From CAMLIZ01 sp036231905 (GTDB taxonomy: Bacteria > Pseudomonadota > Gammaproteobacteria > Burkholderiales > Burkholderiaceae_C), in the NCBI RefSeq assembly GCF_036231905.1, contig NZ_JAZARE010000003.1:434001-498000 (forward strand): DNA of 64,000 nucleotides, given 5' to 3'. Position 1 is the stretch's first letter; every line of letters begins with the position of its first letter. The notes beneath the pieces are model-generated. The model had not been told where the DNA came from, ran no database searches, and worked only from the letters and a program-made list of their open reading frames with translations. The translations under genes were made by a program, and so were the position numbers. This document shows positions 47,509 to 55,889 of the stretch, in pieces.

Positions 47509-48524
47509 CAGATCAGCTTGACCAGTTGCTTGCCGAAGTTGCGGCCCTTGAGCAGGCCGAGGAAGGCCTCAGGCGCGGCCTCGATGCCCTGCGCCACGCT
47601 TTCGCGGTACTTCAGCTTGCCGGTGGCCACGAGCGTGCCCAGCTCCTTCAGCGCCTCGGGCCAGACCTCCATGTGCTCGCTGACGATGAAGCCTTCGAGC
47701 CGCATGCGGTTGGTGAGCAGCAGCTGCGGCGCGGCCATGGGGATCGGCTCGCCGTTGTAGCCGGAGATCATGCCGCACAGGGCGATGCGGCTGAAGGCAT
47801 TGGCGCGCAGCATCACCGCGTCCAGCACCATGCCGCCCACGTTCTCGAAGTAGCCGTCGACGCCGTCGGGGCAGGCTTCCTTCAGCGCGGCCGACAGCGA
47901 CTTTGCATCCTTGTGCTGCTTGTAGTCGATGCAGGCATCGAAACCCAGCTCATTGACCACATAGGCGCACTTGTCCGGCCCGCCCGCGATGCCGACCGCG
48001 CGCGCACCGCGCACCTTGGCCAGCTGGCCCACCGCGGTACCCACGGCGCCACTGGCAGCGCTCACCACCACCGTCTGGCCGGCCTTGGGCTCGATGATCT
48101 TCACCAGGCCATACCACGCCGTGACACCCGGCATGCCCACCGCGCCCAGGTAGGCCGACAGCGGGATGTGCGTGGTGTCCACCACCCGCAGCGCGCCACG
48201 CTGCTCCGCCGACACCACGTGGTATTGCTGCCAGCCGCCCATGCCGACGACCTTGTCGCCCACCTTGAAGGCCGGGTTGCGGGACTCGACCACCTCGCCC
48301 ACCGTACCCCCGCCCATCACTTCATTGAGCGGCTGCGGCTGCGCATAGCTCTTGGCGTCGTTCATGCGACCGCGCATGTACGGGTCCAGGCTCAGGAAGT
48401 GGTTGCGCACCAGCACCTGGCCGTCCTGCAGCGTGGGCACCGGCGCCTCCACCAGCTTGAAGTTGCCGGTGGTGGGCTCGCCGCTGGGGCGGGAGACGAG
48501 GTGGATCTGCTTGTTGGTCGTCAT
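47508..48524 (-). CDS. NADP-dependent medium-chain oxidoreductase (PTGR/CurA-like, zinc-free)
   Basis: The protein has 338 residues. It has the leukotriene B4 dehydrogenase/CurA-type N-terminus (LDPYMRGRMNDAKSYA) and nucleotide-binding VVSAASGAVGTAVGQLA. Structural zinc Cys ligands are absent. These enzymes reduce the double bond of enones such as alkenals. The stop overlaps the GNAT start. It lies within the acyl-CoA operon. Confidence 0.88.
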   Translation of the reverse strand: MTTNKQIHLVSRPSGEPTTGNFKLVEAPVPTLQDGQVLVRNHFLSLDPYMRGRMNDAKSYAQPQPLNEVMGGGTVGEVVESRNPAFKVGDKVVGMGGWQQYHVVSAEQRGALRVVDTTHIPLSAYLGAVGMPGVTAWYGLVKIIEPKAGQTVVVSAASGAVGTAVGQLAKVRGARAVGIAGGPDKCAYVVNELGFDACIDYKQHKDAKSLSAALKEACPDGVDGYFENVGGMVLDAVMLRANAFSRIALCGMISGYNGEPIPMAAPQLLLTNRMRLEGFIVSEHMEVWPEALKELGTLVATGKLKYRESVAQGIEAAPEAFLGLLKGRNFGKQLVKLI

Positions 48525-48540
48525 GGTGTGCTCCTGTTGT

Positions 48541-48978
48541 TCAATCCGAGGCGTTCAGCCGCTGGATCTTGCGCCCGCCCGCAGGCAGGCCTTTCATGTA
48601 CTTGAAGGTGCCGGTGGCATGCGCCAGCAGCTCGCCCTCCTGGTCCAGCACCGAGCCTTCGCAAAACGCCATGGAAGCGGTGCGATGCAGCAGCTTGCCC
48701 ACGCCCCTCAGGTGGCCCAGGCCGGGGCGCATGAAGCTGGTTTTCATCTCCACCGTCACCACGCCGGGCGGGATGTCGCCCGTCTTCGGGTCGGGGCTGC
48801 GGGCAGCATGCGCCATCACCACGTCCAGCAGGGTCATGGTGACGCCGCCGTGGGCGACGCTCCAGCTGTTGGTGAGTTCGTCGCGCAGTGGGAGCAGGAT
48901 CTCGGCCTCGCCGGGTTCGAAGCGCTCGAGCTTCATGCCGAGGAGGTCGACAAAGGGGATGCGAACCAGGAAATCCAT
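48541..48978 (-). CDS. PaaI-type hotdog thioesterase
   Basis: The protein has 145 residues. The single hotdog domain has the family motif NSWSVAHGGVTMTLLDVVMAHAA split over helix and loop, and VTVEMKTSFMRPG. It should release CoA from small or aromatic acyl-CoA. It sits between the oxidoreductase (16 bases) and an SDR (18 bases), in one transcript. Confidence 0.87.
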   Translation of the reverse strand: MDFLVRIPFVDLLGMKLERFEPGEAEILLPLRDELTNSWSVAHGGVTMTLLDVVMAHAARSPDPKTGDIPPGVVTVEMKTSFMRPGLGHLRGVGKLLHRTASMAFCEGSVLDQEGELLAHATGTFKYMKGLPAGGRKIQRLNASD

Positions 48979-48996
48979 CGGTCTGTGCCGCCGGCT

Positions 48997-49785
48997 CTAG
49001 CCGTGCACGGCGCTCACACCACCGTCCACCGCCAGGATCTGCCCCGTGATGTGCTTGCCCGCCTGCGAGGCGAACAGCAGCGCCGCACCCTTCAGGTCGT
49101 CGTCGTCGCCGATGCGGCGCAGCGGTGCATGGGCGGCAATCTTGTCTGCGCCCACGGCCTCCAAGGTGTCCTTGGTCATCTTGCTCGGGAACATGCCCGG
49201 GGCGAGTGCGTTCACGGTGATGCCGTACGGGCCCCATTCGCCGGCTAGCGTGCGGGTGAAGTTCACCACCGCGCCCTTGCTGGTGCCGTAGGCGATGAAC
49301 TTCATTTCCGACGAGGCACCCGACAGCCCGGCAATCGAGGCCACGTTGATGATGCGGCCACCCTTGCGCGGGATCATGCTCAGCTTTCCCACGGCCTGGC
49401 TCATGAGGAAGATGCTGCGGATGTTCAGGTTCATCACCTTGTCCCAGGCTTCCAGCGGATGGTCTTCCGCCGGAGCACCCCAGGTCGCCCCGGCGTTGTT
49501 CACCAGGATGTCGATCTGGCCCAGGCGCTCCATGGCCTCGCTGGCCACGCGCTGGATCTGCTCCGGGTCGCTGGCGTCGGCGGCGATCCAGCGGGTGTCG
49601 ATGCCCTTGGACTGCAGCTCGGCGGAGGCCTCCTCGAGATCGGCCGCCTTGCGCGAGGTGAGCAGGATCTTGGCACCCGCTTCGCCAAGGGCCTCGGCGA
49701 TCTGCAGGCCCAGGCCGCGAGAGCCGCCGGTGACCAGGGCCGTCTTGCCCGTGAGGTCGAAGAGTTGCTGGATGGGTGTGCCCAT
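48997..49785 (-). CDS. SDR family 3-oxoacyl-reductase-like dehydrogenase
   Basis: The protein has 262 residues from ATG 49785, with AAAGGA eight bases upstream. It contains TGGSRGLG, NNAGATWG, the catalytic YGTSKGAV, and ends ITGQILAVDGGVSAVHG, a typical classical SDR ending. It resembles gluconate/3-oxoacyl-ACP reductase-like enzymes. The operon suggests a 3-hydroxyacyl or related substrate (inference). Confidence 0.86.
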   Translation of the reverse strand: MGTPIQQLFDLTGKTALVTGGSRGLGLQIAEALGEAGAKILLTSRKAADLEEASAELQSKGIDTRWIAADASDPEQIQRVASEAMERLGQIDILVNNAGATWGAPAEDHPLEAWDKVMNLNIRSIFLMSQAVGKLSMIPRKGGRIINVASIAGLSGASSEMKFIAYGTSKGAVVNFTRTLAGEWGPYGITVNALAPGMFPSKMTKDTLEAVGADKIAAHAPLRRIGDDDDLKGAALLFASQAGKHITGQILAVDGGVSAVHG

Positions 49786-49808
49786 GGAGAAGTCCTTTGG
49801 TGAGGGGG

Positions 49809-50000
49809 TCAGCGCGGCTGCTTGATGCGCGAGCGCACCACGATCAGCGCGGCGCCCGCGGCGGTGGCCACGGCGCCCACAATGCCGAATGCGATGCCGA
49901 GCGGCATGCTGCGCTCGGAGACGAAGAGGCTGAGCGACAGGACCAGCAGGCCGCCGTAGATCAGCACCCAGATCAAGGTTTCGAGGGTGGATGTTTTCAT
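49809..50000 (-). CDS. Small two-helix membrane protein
   Basis: The protein has 63 residues from ATG 50000. Two transmembrane segments (about 7-26 and 33-54) are joined by SERSMPLG, with a basic C-terminus RSRIKQPR. No clear Shine-Dalgarno site. It lies 14 bases after the acyl-CoA dehydrogenase gene and 23 before the SDR gene, so the spacing supports a real gene. I do not recognise a named family. Confidence 0.65.
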   Translation of the reverse strand: MKTSTLETLIWVLIYGGLLVLSLSLFVSERSMPLGIAFGIVGAVATAAGAALIVVRSRIKQPR

Positions 50001-50014
50001 CAGACGAGGAGAGA

Positions 50015-51835
50015 TCAGAACCAGGCGTCCTGCATCTCGCGGCAGGTCGCATCGCGCGACGCTACCACCGACAGCCACGCGTCCAGCTTGGGCAGCTCGA
50101 AACGGAAGAAGTAGCGCATCGCGGCGAGCTTGCCCTGATGGAAATCGCTGGGGGCCGCCGCCTGCGCGGCAATGGCCACGTCCAGCCATATCCAGGCCAT
50201 CACCAGGTGCCCGAAGGCCTGCAGGTAGGGCGTGGCATTGGCCAGCGCCTCTTCCGGCACGCCGGTGGCCCAGGCGGCCTTGGTGCTGGCGCCCACGCGC
50301 TCCAGCGCACGGGCGAGCGCCGTGGCGTGTTCGGCCAGGCCGCTCACCTGGCCGGCGCGTTGAATGGTGTCGCTGATGCGGGTGGCCAGCAGCTTCAGGC
50401 CGGCGCCGCCGTCCATCACCACCTTGCGGCCCAGCAGGTCCATGGCCTGGATGCCATGCGTGCCTTCGTGGATCATGTTCAGGCGGTTGTCGCGCCAGTA
50501 CTGCTCCACCGGAAAGTCCCGGGTGTAGCCGTAGCCGCCCAGCACCTGGATGGCCAGGCTGTTGGCTTCCAGGCACCATTCGCTGGGCCAGCTCTTGGCA
50601 ATGGGCGTCAGCACTTCCAGCAACAGGCCGGCCTCACCGGCGGCGGGCTGATCGGCGCTGTGCTGCTCGTCCACCAGGCGCGCGCAATACAGCTCCAGTG
50701 CCAGGCCACCTTCCACATATGCCTTCTGCGCCAGCAGCATGCGCTTGACGTCGCTGTGCTCGATGATGCGCACCGGCGGTTGCGACGGGTCCTTGCCGGC
50801 CGGCCCCATCGGCCGGCCCTGCGGCCGGTTGCGTGCGTAGTCGAGGCTGGCCTCGTAGCCCGCATACCCCAGCATCACCGCGCCCAGGCCGACGCCGATG
50901 CGGGCCTCGTTCATCATGTGGAACATGCAGCGCAGGCCCTCGCCGGGCTTGCCCACCAGGTAGCCGATGGCGCCCGCCTCGCCCCTCACCGGGAACCGGC
51001 CTTCGCCGAAGTTGAGCAGCGTGTTGGTGGTGCCGCGATAACCCAGCTTGTGGTTCAGCCCCGCCAAGGCCACGTCGTTGCGTTCGCCAGTGAGTTCGCC
51101 GGCTTCGTTCACCAGCTTCTTCGGCACGATGAACAGCGAAATGCCCTTCACGCCAGGAGGCAGCTTGCCGTCGGGCCCGGGGATCTTGGCCAGCACCAGG
51201 TGCACGATGTTCTCGGTGATCTCGTGCTCGCCGGCCGAGATCCACATCTTGTTGCCCTTGAGCCGGTAGCGCGGGCCCAGCGGATCACTTTCGTACTCCG
51301 CGCCATCGGGCACTGCTCGGGTGGCCACGTCGCTCAGCGACGAGCCCGCCTGCGGCTCCGACAGGCACATGGTGCCGAACCAGCGGCCGGCAAACTCGTT
51401 CTTCGCGAACACGTCCTTCTGCACCGGCGTGCCATGCGCCATCAGCAGGCTGGCGTTGCCGCTGGTGAGCATGGCGTAGCCACCCATCGCCACGCTGGCC
51501 TTGGAGAAGAAGGCATTGCCCGCCATCTCGATCACGCAAGGCAGTTGCATGCCGCCGACGTCGTAGTCCTGTGCGGCGGCCAGCATGCCGCTGTCGGCGT
51601 AGGCCAGCGCCGCCTCGTGCGTGGCCTTCGGCAGGTGCACCCGCTCGCCGTCGAAGTGCGGCTCCTCGGTGTCGGCCAGCCGGTTGAAGGGCGCGAACTT
51701 CTCGCGTGCGATGCGTTCGCAGGTGTCCAGCACCGAGGCGAAGGTTTCGCTGGAGTGCTCGGCGAAGCGGGTGCGGGAGGTCAGCGACTCGACGCCGATC
51801 CAGTCATTCAACAAGAAATCGAGCGTCTGTCGCAT
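50015..51835 (-). CDS. Acyl-CoA dehydrogenase (large, C-terminal-extended form)
   Basis: The protein has 606 residues. The N-terminal domain holds GMLAAAQDYDVGGMQLP, the FAD region has MCLSEPQAGSSLSDVATRA, and the catalytic Glu lies in MIHEGTHGIQAMDL. An extra C-terminal helical domain of about 120 residues, of the AcdA/FadE type, follows. It introduces the 2,3 double bond into acyl-CoA, passing electrons to ETF. It is followed by the small membrane protein and preceded by thiolase in the operon. Confidence 0.92.
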   Translation of the reverse strand: MRQTLDFLLNDWIGVESLTSRTRFAEHSSETFASVLDTCERIAREKFAPFNRLADTEEPHFDGERVHLPKATHEAALAYADSGMLAAAQDYDVGGMQLPCVIEMAGNAFFSKASVAMGGYAMLTSGNASLLMAHGTPVQKDVFAKNEFAGRWFGTMCLSEPQAGSSLSDVATRAVPDGAEYESDPLGPRYRLKGNKMWISAGEHEITENIVHLVLAKIPGPDGKLPPGVKGISLFIVPKKLVNEAGELTGERNDVALAGLNHKLGYRGTTNTLLNFGEGRFPVRGEAGAIGYLVGKPGEGLRCMFHMMNEARIGVGLGAVMLGYAGYEASLDYARNRPQGRPMGPAGKDPSQPPVRIIEHSDVKRMLLAQKAYVEGGLALELYCARLVDEQHSADQPAAGEAGLLLEVLTPIAKSWPSEWCLEANSLAIQVLGGYGYTRDFPVEQYWRDNRLNMIHEGTHGIQAMDLLGRKVVMDGGAGLKLLATRISDTIQRAGQVSGLAEHATALARALERVGASTKAAWATGVPEEALANATPYLQAFGHLVMAWIWLDVAIAAQAAAPSDFHQGKLAAMRYFFRFELPKLDAWLSVVASRDATCREMQDAWF

Positions 51836-51853
51836 GCGGTCTCTCCAGGCGGG

Positions 51854-53029
51854 TCAGAGCACCTCGAACACCCCGGCGGCGCCCATGCCGCCCCCGATGC
51901 ACATGGTGACACACACCTTCTTCGCGCCGCGGCGCTTGCCTTCGATGAGCGCATGGCCGGTCAGGCGCTGGCCGCTCACGCCATAGGGGTGGCCCACGGC
52001 GATGGCCCCGCCGTTGACGTTGAGCCGGTCCATCGGGATGCCCAGCGTGTCGGCGCAATACAGCACCTGCACCGCGAAGGCCTCGTTCAGCTCCCACAGG
52101 TCAATGTCCTGCACGGTCAGGCCCAGGCGCTTCAACACCTTGGGGACGGCGAACACCGGGCCGATGCCCATCTCGTCGGGCTCGCAGCCAGCCACTGCAA
52201 AGCCGAGGAAACGGCCCAGGGGCTTCAGGTTGTGCCTGCTCGCATAGTCCTCGCCCACGATCACGCAGGCACCCGCGCCATCGCTGAACTGGCTGGCATT
52301 GCCGGCGGCGATCACGCCGCCCGGCATCGCGGGGCGGATGGCGGACACGCCTTCGAAGGTGGTGCCGGGGCGGATGCCTTCGTCGTTGCTGACCGTGACC
52401 TCCTTGGTGCGCAGGCCCATCACCGGATCGGCCACGCCGGCCGTCACGGTGATCGGCACGATCTCGTCCTTGAACTTGCCGGCTTCCAGGGCAGCGGTGG
52501 CGCGCTGCTGGCTGGCCGCACCGTACTGGTCCATGCGCTCGCGGCTGATCTTGTAGCGCTTGGCCACCTGCTCGGCGGTCTGCAGCATGCTCCAGTAGAT
52601 CTCCGGCTTGTTCTCCTTCAGCCAGGTCTCCACGATCATGTGCTTGTTGGCTTCGTTCTGCACGCAGGAGATGCTCTCCACGCCGCCGGCGACGTACACG
52701 TCGCCTTCGCCCGCGATGATGCGCTGTGCGGCCATTGCAATCGTCTGCAGGCCGCTGGAGCAGAAGCGGTTGATGGTGACGCCGCTGGCGGTGATGGGCA
52801 GGCCGGCGCGCAGCGCGATCTGGCGCGCGATGTTGGAGCCGGTGGCGCCTTCCGGCGTGGCGCAGCCCATCAGCACGTCCTCGACGTGAGCGCCATCGAT
52901 GCCGGCCCGTTCGACGGCAGCCTTGACGGCGTGGCCGCCGAGGGTGGCGCCATGGGTCATGTTGAAAGCGCCCTTCCAGCTCTTGGCCAGGGGCGTGCGG
53001 GCGGTGGAGACGATGACGGCGTTGGTCAT
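51854..53029 (-). CDS. Acetyl-CoA C-acyltransferase (thiolase)
   Basis: The protein has 391 residues. The nucleophile Cys90 is in NRFCSSGLQ. The second active-site block is NGGAIAVGHPYGVSGQRL (His), and the third is VTMCIGGGMGAAG (Cys377). It carries out the last step of beta-oxidation, thiolytic release of acetyl-CoA. Degradative FadA/FadI type is favoured over biosynthetic PhaA by the neighbouring hydratase/dehydrogenase gene. Confidence 0.93.
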   Translation of the reverse strand: MTNAVIVSTARTPLAKSWKGAFNMTHGATLGGHAVKAAVERAGIDGAHVEDVLMGCATPEGATGSNIARQIALRAGLPITASGVTINRFCSSGLQTIAMAAQRIIAGEGDVYVAGGVESISCVQNEANKHMIVETWLKENKPEIYWSMLQTAEQVAKRYKISRERMDQYGAASQQRATAALEAGKFKDEIVPITVTAGVADPVMGLRTKEVTVSNDEGIRPGTTFEGVSAIRPAMPGGVIAAGNASQFSDGAGACVIVGEDYASRHNLKPLGRFLGFAVAGCEPDEMGIGPVFAVPKVLKRLGLTVQDIDLWELNEAFAVQVLYCADTLGIPMDRLNVNGGAIAVGHPYGVSGQRLTGHALIEGKRRGAKKVCVTMCIGGGMGAAGVFEVL

Positions 53030-53067
53030 GGTGTGGTCCTCGATTCGGTGTTCAGCGTGGAGCGCGA

Positions 53068-55161
53068 TCAGGTGAGGCTGCGGCCTTCTTCAACCAGCTT
53101 CTTCAGCAGCGGCGCCGGTTCCCAGAAGCTCGCGTCGTCGTGCGGGTTCTTCTGGAAGCGCTTCATCGTCTGCAGCACGTTCCACAGGCCGACCTGGTCG
53201 GCATAACACATGGGGCCGCCGCGCCACAGCGGGAAGCCGTAGCCGGTGAGGTACACCATGTCGATGTCGCTCGCCTTGCTGGCGATGCCTTCGTCGAGGA
53301 TCTTGGCGCCTTCGTTGACCAGCGAGAACACCAGCCGCTGCACGATCTCCTCGTCGCTGATCTTGCGCGGCGTGATGCCGAGGTCCTTGCGATGCTTCTC
53401 GATCATCTCCACCACCGCGGCTGACGGAATCGCGTCGCGCTTGCCCGCCTGGTAGTCGTACCAGCCGGCCTGCGTCTTCTGGCCATAGCGGCCCATCTCG
53501 CACAGCAGGTCGGCCGTCTTGCTGTAGCGCATGTTGGGCTTTTCCTGGTAGCGGCGCTTGCGGATCGCCCAGCCGATGTCATTGCCGGCCAGGTCACCCA
53601 TCCGGAACGGGCCCATCGCGAAGCCGAACTTCTCCACCGCCTTGTCCACCTGCTCGGGCGTGCAGCCCTCTTCCAGCAGGAAACCGGCCTGGCGAGAGTA
53701 CTGCTCGATCATGCGGTTGCCGATGAAGCCGTCGCACACGCCGGACACCACCGCCGTCTTCTTGATCTTCTTGCCCAGCTGCATCACGGTGGCCAGCACG
53801 TCCTTGGCGGTCTTCTCGCCACGCACCACCTCCAGCAGCTTCATCACATTGGCCGGGCTGAAGAAGTGCATGCCCACCACGTCCTGCGGACGCTTGGTGA
53901 ACGACGCGATCTTGTTCACGTCCAAGGTGGAGGTGTTGGAGGCGAGGATGGCGCCCGGCTTGGCCACTTCATCCAGCGCCTTGAACACCGACTCCTTGAC
54001 ACCCAGCTCCTCGAACACCGCTTCGATGATGAGGTCGGCGTCCTTCAGGTCGCCGTATTGCAGGGTGGTGCTCAGCAGGCTCATGCGCTGCTCGTACTTG
54101 TCCTGCTTCAGCTTGCCCTTCTTGACCTGGCCTTCGTAGTTCTTGCGGATGGTGGCGATGCCACGGTCCAGCGCCTCCTGCTTCATCTCGAGGATGGTCA
54201 CCGGAATGCCGGCGTTGAGGAAGTTCATGCTGATGCCGCCACCCATGGTGCCGGCGCCGATGACGGCCACCTTCTCGATCTTGCGCACCGGCGTGTCTTC
54301 CGGCACGTCAGGGATCTTGCTGGCAGCGCGCTCGCCGAAGAAGGCATGGCGCAGCGCCTTCGACTCCGGCGTGAGCATCAGGTTGACGAACAGCTCGCGC
54401 TCGAAGGTGATGCCATCGTCGAACTTCTTGGTGAGCGAAGCAGCCACCGTCTCCACGCACTTCAGCGGCGCGGGGAAGTTCTTGCTCATCGCGCCCACGG
54501 TGTTGCGCACGAACTGCACATACGCCTCGGGGTTCGGATGCGACACCTTCAGGTCGCGCACCTTGGGCAGCGGCCGCTTGTCCGCCACTTCCTTGGCGAA
54601 GGCAATCGCACCTTCGAGCAGGTTGCCCTCGATCACCTTGTCGAACAGCTTCTGGCCCGGCAGCGAAGCCAGCAGTTCGCTCTTCACCGGCTCGCCGCTG
54701 ACAATGATGTTCATCGCGGTCTCCAGGCCCAGCACGCGCGGCAGGCGCTGCGTGCCGCCGGCGCCGGGCAACAGGCCCAGCTTGACTTCCGGCAGCGCGA
54801 TCTGCGCGCCCGGCGCGGTCACGCGGTAGTGGCAGCCGAGGGACAGCTCCAGGCCGCCGCCCATGCACACGGTGTGGATCGCGGCCACCACCGGCTTGTC
54901 GCTCTGCTCCACCGTGCGGATCACATCGCCCAGGTTGGGCGCGGCCAGCGCGGCCGGCTTGCCGAATTCGCGGATGTCGGCACCGCCGGAAAACGCCTTG
55001 CCGGCACCGGTGATCACGATCGCCTGCACGCCGGCATCGGCGTTGGCTCGTTCGATGCCGTCGGTGACACCCTTGCGGGTCTCGAAGCCCAGGCCGTTGA
55101 CCGGCGGGTTGTTCAGGGTGATGACGGCGACATTGCCGTGGACTTCGTAGCTGGCGCTCAT
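53068..55161 (-). CDS. Bifunctional enoyl-CoA hydratase / 3-hydroxyacyl-CoA dehydrogenase
   Basis: The protein has 697 residues. The N-terminal crotonase domain (about 1-190) has the oxyanion segments GAGKAFSGGADIREF and GGGLELSLG with both catalytic Glu positions (GGLELS, PEVKLG). The NAD-binding domain starts near 300 with VAVIGAGTMGGGI. Two C-terminal dehydrogenase domains follow (HFFSPANVMKLLEVV; VYLTGYGFPLWRGG). It is the first gene of the acyl-CoA operon, with a palindromic operator about 60 bases upstream. Confidence 0.94.
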   Translation of the reverse strand: MSASYEVHGNVAVITLNNPPVNGLGFETRKGVTDGIERANADAGVQAIVITGAGKAFSGGADIREFGKPAALAAPNLGDVIRTVEQSDKPVVAAIHTVCMGGGLELSLGCHYRVTAPGAQIALPEVKLGLLPGAGGTQRLPRVLGLETAMNIIVSGEPVKSELLASLPGQKLFDKVIEGNLLEGAIAFAKEVADKRPLPKVRDLKVSHPNPEAYVQFVRNTVGAMSKNFPAPLKCVETVAASLTKKFDDGITFERELFVNLMLTPESKALRHAFFGERAASKIPDVPEDTPVRKIEKVAVIGAGTMGGGISMNFLNAGIPVTILEMKQEALDRGIATIRKNYEGQVKKGKLKQDKYEQRMSLLSTTLQYGDLKDADLIIEAVFEELGVKESVFKALDEVAKPGAILASNTSTLDVNKIASFTKRPQDVVGMHFFSPANVMKLLEVVRGEKTAKDVLATVMQLGKKIKKTAVVSGVCDGFIGNRMIEQYSRQAGFLLEEGCTPEQVDKAVEKFGFAMGPFRMGDLAGNDIGWAIRKRRYQEKPNMRYSKTADLLCEMGRYGQKTQAGWYDYQAGKRDAIPSAAVVEMIEKHRKDLGITPRKISDEEIVQRLVFSLVNEGAKILDEGIASKASDIDMVYLTGYGFPLWRGGPMCYADQVGLWNVLQTMKRFQKNPHDDASFWEPAPLLKKLVEEGRSLT

Positions 55162-55212
55162 GGGGCCCCCTTGTTGCTGCGGCGGTTTGACGATGGGTCA
55201 CTATGAACCCGT

Positions 55213-55235
55213 CGTTCGAAATAGAACGATCGTTC
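55213..55235 (-). promoter_or_regulatory. Palindromic operator upstream of the acyl-CoA operon
   Basis: GAACGATCGTTC (55224-55235) is a perfect 12-base palindrome. It shares its left GAACG with an overlapping inverted repeat CGTTC-N6-GAACG (55213-55228). It lies 63 bases before the first ATG of the operon, where a repressor would act. The shape suits a TetR-type regulator. Betaproteobacterial fatty-acid repressors (FadP) have a similar motif as I remember it. No regulator gene lies in the window near it. Confidence 0.6.
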
Positions 55236-55889
55236 GATTCTATGACTGTGGGGGGTGGGTGTTTGTCTCTCCCGTGACAGGGGGTGGGTTCTTTGTTTGG
55301 CCTTCGGCGGGGGTGTGGTGCTTGGTCTTCGGCCTGGGGGGGTTTCTGGCCACTCGCGTGCAGCCCGCCGGTCGCGCCCGGCCGGCGGTCACTTTCTTCA
55401 CTGGCATGAAGAAAGTAACCAAAGAAGGTGCCTTCGAATACCAACATCCGATCACGCTCGCTGACGCCGAATCGGGGCCCGGTTTTCGGGGAGCACGCTG
55501 ACATTGCCGCAGACCCGAGGCCACTTCGCACCTGCCAGGCACATCGACCCGACCTGTCACTCGACCACGAACCAGCCTCCGCATGCCATGTCCGAGCGAG
55601 CGCAGCGAAGCGCCCGCACACGGAGGCTGGAAAGGCGTCCAGCGCGCGGTGCACACAAGCCAAGGCACTCGCCACAAGTGGCCTCGGGTCTCTGCCGACC
55701 GAGCGGCTCTCCAGAAAACCGGGCCCCCTACCGGCGTGAGGGAGCGAAATCGGATGTTCGGTTTTCCAAGGCTCTTCTCTTGGTTACTTCTCTTGAGCCA
55801 GCAAGAGAAGTGACCGCCGGCCGGGCGCGACCGGCGGGCTCTCACGCAAAGCGCAAACCCAGCCAGCGCCGCAGGCGCAAAAAGAACCT
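55236..55889. other. Gene-free stretch between the acyl-CoA operon and livF
   Basis: About 650 bases hold no gene I can support. Open frames exist on both strands but consist of Arg/Pro/Gly-rich translations that mirror each other across the repeat. The stretch is dominated by the nested inverted repeat annotated separately. Confidence 0.7.
55362..55840. repeat. Large nested inverted repeat (interrupted palindrome)
   Basis: Collinear inverted matches share one centre near 55601. They are a perfect 33-base outer pair (55362-55394 with 55808-55840), 10 bases (55443-55452 with 55749-55758), 14 bases (55474-55487 with 55714-55727), 16 bases (55511-55526 with 55676-55691) and 10 bases (55572-55581 with 55621-55630). 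Between them similarity is partial, with small indels, and weaker similarity extends to about 55290 and 55889. Both arms also contain small internal hairpins near AAGTAACCAA. It could be two diverged copies of a dispersed intergenic repeat in inverted order, or a single long hairpin element. Confidence 0.85.

Noticed and set aside
49991..53206. Plus-strand open frame of over 1000 codons opposite the acyl-CoA dehydrogenase and thiolase genes
   Set aside because: Antisense to three well-supported genes; His/Gln/Ala/Gly-rich composition typical of the complementary frame of GC-rich coding sequence.
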